A DNA stretch of 64,000 nucleotides, taken from Leptobrachium leishanense. Its lineage: Eukaryota; Chordata; Amphibia; Anura; Megophryidae. Positions 61,879 through 64,000 of this stretch are shown here, piece by piece. The notes beneath the pieces are model-generated. The model saw only the letters and a program-made list of their open reading frames with translations. It did not search any database and was not told the DNA's origin. Location of the stretch: assembly GCA_009667805.1 (NCBI GenBank), contig CM019071.1, positions 45,581,593 to 45,645,592 on the forward strand. Direction: 5' to 3'. Positions within the stretch are counted from its first letter, which is position 1; every line of letters begins with the position of its first letter. The translations under genes were made by a program, and so were the position numbers.

Positions 61879-63453
61879 TAGACATGTGCACAGCACAAAA
61901 TTTTGTTTTGAACTAATGGATTAGTCCTAAAATGCAATTTATTTAGTTGCTAAAGAAATTTGTTTTCAGTTCTTTAGTATGAAAACTAATTAAATTCATC
62001 CGAAAACCGAAAAATACAATTTCTATTGTAGTGGCTCCTCAGAGGGCTGAGATCGCTGCTTGTTACAGTATCTCTCACTCTCAGCACAATGTGTCAGGCA
62101 AAGCTGTTACAGTAACTGACTGCTGCTCATCACAGCGCTCAGAGTTTCAGTAAAACTAGTAAATAATATTTTTATATATAAGAGGTTAGAACAATATTAT
62201 TTCCTTGTTTTACTGAAACTCTGAGCGCTGTTACAGTCAGTTACTGTAACAGCTGAGCCTGATACATTGTACTGAGAGATAATATAACAAGCTGCCGATC
62301 TCAGCGCTCACAGCCACTGGATTTAAAGGGCTAAAAATAAAAGGCTCCTCTCTGTATAATGTATTGAACATCCTTCTGCATTAATTAATTCCCCTCTCTG
62401 TATAATGTATACAACATCCACCTGTATTAATTAATACCCCTCTCTGTATAATGTATAGAACATCCTCCTGCATTAATTAATGTCCCTCTCTGTATAGAAC
62501 ATCCTACTGCATTGGCATGTGGAGGGTGCAGAACTTCGGAATGCAATGCTTATCCAGCACAGGAGTGAGAACTTTTACTTAAACTTTGTATCTCTGTGGT
62601 GGAGACACAGGAATATAAAAGAAGGGGAGAGGGAAAATATTAACGTAAATCAGTCTGAAAGCTCAGAGAAGAGATGTCTGGTGCAAATTTATTTTCATAA
62701 TAAAATAAAGCACTTTAAATCCAGGGAAAACATTCAAATAAATCACACTGAAGGCTCATAATGACAGAGTAACTGTGAGAGCTGGATACTAAATGTATCA
62801 GACGTAAAAAAAAACCTTTATAACAAGCAGCACTGGGAGAGGAGAGGGACTTTATATAAAACGTGTATTATAGATGAGGAAAGGGGGATAGTGCTCCTGG
62901 ATAATGTAAAATGTATCAGACCTAAGCCCCTATTATGCAGAGCGGGAGTGGAGATAACACACATTTTATAAAGTCCCTCTCTTCTCCCAGCGCTGCTTGT
63001 TATAAAGGGGTTTTTACTATCCAGCCCTCCTCTGTCATTAGCTTTCAGTGTGATTTATTTGAATGTTTTCCTTCTCCAGCTGCTTTTATCATCTTGTCTG
63101 CCTCATAGACATGCAAGGGTTAAGTAAAGGTTTCCTCTCCTGTGCTGGCTGTCTGTGCTGCGAGTGAGTATTCTGGAGCTCTATCACTGTCTGAATTTCG
63201 GGTAGGGGTCGGAAAGGATTACGCATACAAACCTTTTCTGTAGCTTTGCGATGTTGCACTCCTCATTGTTGGTCTCCTTCACTCATCAATGTAATATCAC
63301 AAAAAGGACTGAAACTAAAATGTAGTGCACTTTATTTTAGTTTCTTTCGTTTTGTGTACTGAGCAGTTTCATATCTCTTGAGTCATACTAAAACTAAATT
63401 ATCCCAAAATTTGGACTAAATCGTTTTAGTACTAAAATGAATGCACATGTCTA
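61879..63453. mobile_element. 1.6-kb non-autonomous hAT element with nested hairpins
   Basis: Termini TAGACATGTGCA and TGCACATGTCTA, flanked by a perfect 8-bp duplication ATACCTTG (61871-61878 and 63454-63461). The interior is a chain of foldbacks: 62030-62330 (CAGTTACTGTAACAGCTGAG-type arms) and 62708-63075 (GAAAACATTCAAATAAATCA with its complement). A 46-bp tandem repeat lies at 62345-62517. No transposase frame. Confidence 0.9.
62345..62517. repeat. 46-bp tandem repeat, four copies
   Basis: CCCCTCTCTGTATAATGTAT then AACATCC and CTGCATTAATTAAT; copies start near 62345, 62391, 62437 and 62483, the last one shortened. Confidence 0.85.
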
Positions 63454-63461
63454 ATACCTTG

Positions 63462-63906
63462 ACGTCTTTTGAAGTGCAGATGAAAGCTTGGGGAGAAGGT
63501 GATGGCTGCGTGTGCTGCAAGTCTGACTGTTCCTAATGTTTTGTAACAATTGTGTCACAGAGATCCACACTGACAGTCCACACACACACACACATGCTCA
63601 CACCTGTGTGTAATACATAAATAAACAGCATTCACACACTGTGACGCTCCATGCTGCAAACCCCTATGTTTACACACAGCACCCACATATACGAACCCTG
63701 TAACTACTCACAGAATAAGACTCCCTACTGCTCCTTTAATCGACCTTGGACTATTGTTGTTTAGCCTCAGTCTGGTCCTGAGTACGTGCTTATGGATTTA
63801 ACACTTTTAAAGGGCCAGTACCACCAAAAATGAAATGTCCATATTGTGCTTATTTATGTTGCTGATATATTACATGTGCTTTGTTTTTCTATTGTTTGTT
63901 TAGAAA
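63462..63906. other. Unassigned segment before the terminal minisatellite
   Basis: Contains an (AC)n run at 63577-63594 and the second copy of the 32-bp repeat. No gene. Confidence 0.4.
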
Positions 63907-64000
63907 ATATTTTCCTCTATATGTGTCACTGGGCGCATCCATTGAGTGATATTTTCCTCTATATGTGTCACTGGGCGCATCCATTGAGTGATATTTTCCT
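63907..64000. repeat. Start of a second 42-bp minisatellite array (cut by window end)
   Basis: Two and a bit units of TATGTGTCACTGGGCGCATC, then CATTGAGTGATATTTTCCTC, then TA. The period and sequence are the same as at 25335-27573, in the same orientation, with GAGTG in place of GTGTG. Confidence 0.93.

Overview
The window is nuclear DNA of a vertebrate, most likely an amphibian and probably a frog. It holds one complete, intron-rich cytochrome P450 family 2 gene on the minus strand (29124-58795). It also holds a Tc1/mariner element, an endogenous class I retrovirus, LINE 3' ends, many short inverted-repeat DNA transposons of hAT and TTAA-target type, and very long minisatellite arrays. The amphibian call is an inference from the repeat mix and the P450 sequence; no species can be read from the window.

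Left part (1-28250), no host gene seen. A 54-bp satellite (1-1960) is interrupted by a TTAA-type MITE. A Tc1 element with a frameshifted transposase follows (3059-4696). Next come a 24-bp minisatellite (5768-8165), paired MITEs, and a 19-bp minisatellite carrying the E-box CACGTG in most units (10085-12855). A cluster of about ten GC-rich long palindromes occupies 12857-15127. The 54-bp satellite returns in inverted orientation (15495-20185), followed by four TTAA MITEs, further MITEs, and a 42-bp minisatellite (25335-27573) with a small internal inversion. The long open frames over these arrays are by-products of tandem repetition.

Right part (28250-64000), the P450 locus. Nine exons with consensus splice sites give an uninterrupted 496-residue protein with every P450 signature: proline-rich hinge, WxxxR, GGTET, ExxR, PEHF and FxxGxxxCxG. 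Intron lengths run from 92 bp (intron 6) to 11.7 kb (intron 2). The introns carry LINE fragments, degenerate TTAGGG-like arrays, a 1.3-kb foldback with a nested hAT element, and further hAT elements with 8-bp target duplications. In intron 2 lies an antisense 8.9-kb provirus (47151-56045). It has a tRNA-Leu primer site, gag, an in-frame amber codon before pro, a frameshifted pol with an open integrase, and a very short open env. The two LTRs differ at 3 of 332 aligned positions, but the core of the 3' LTR has been replaced by a TTAA-type element.

The same 42-bp minisatellite lies in the same orientation downstream of the P450 gene (25335-27573) and upstream of it (63907 to the window end). 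The gene is therefore bracketed by direct repeats, the layout expected of a unit that could duplicate by unequal exchange. I found no tRNA or rRNA gene, no CRISPR array and no bacterial-type system.
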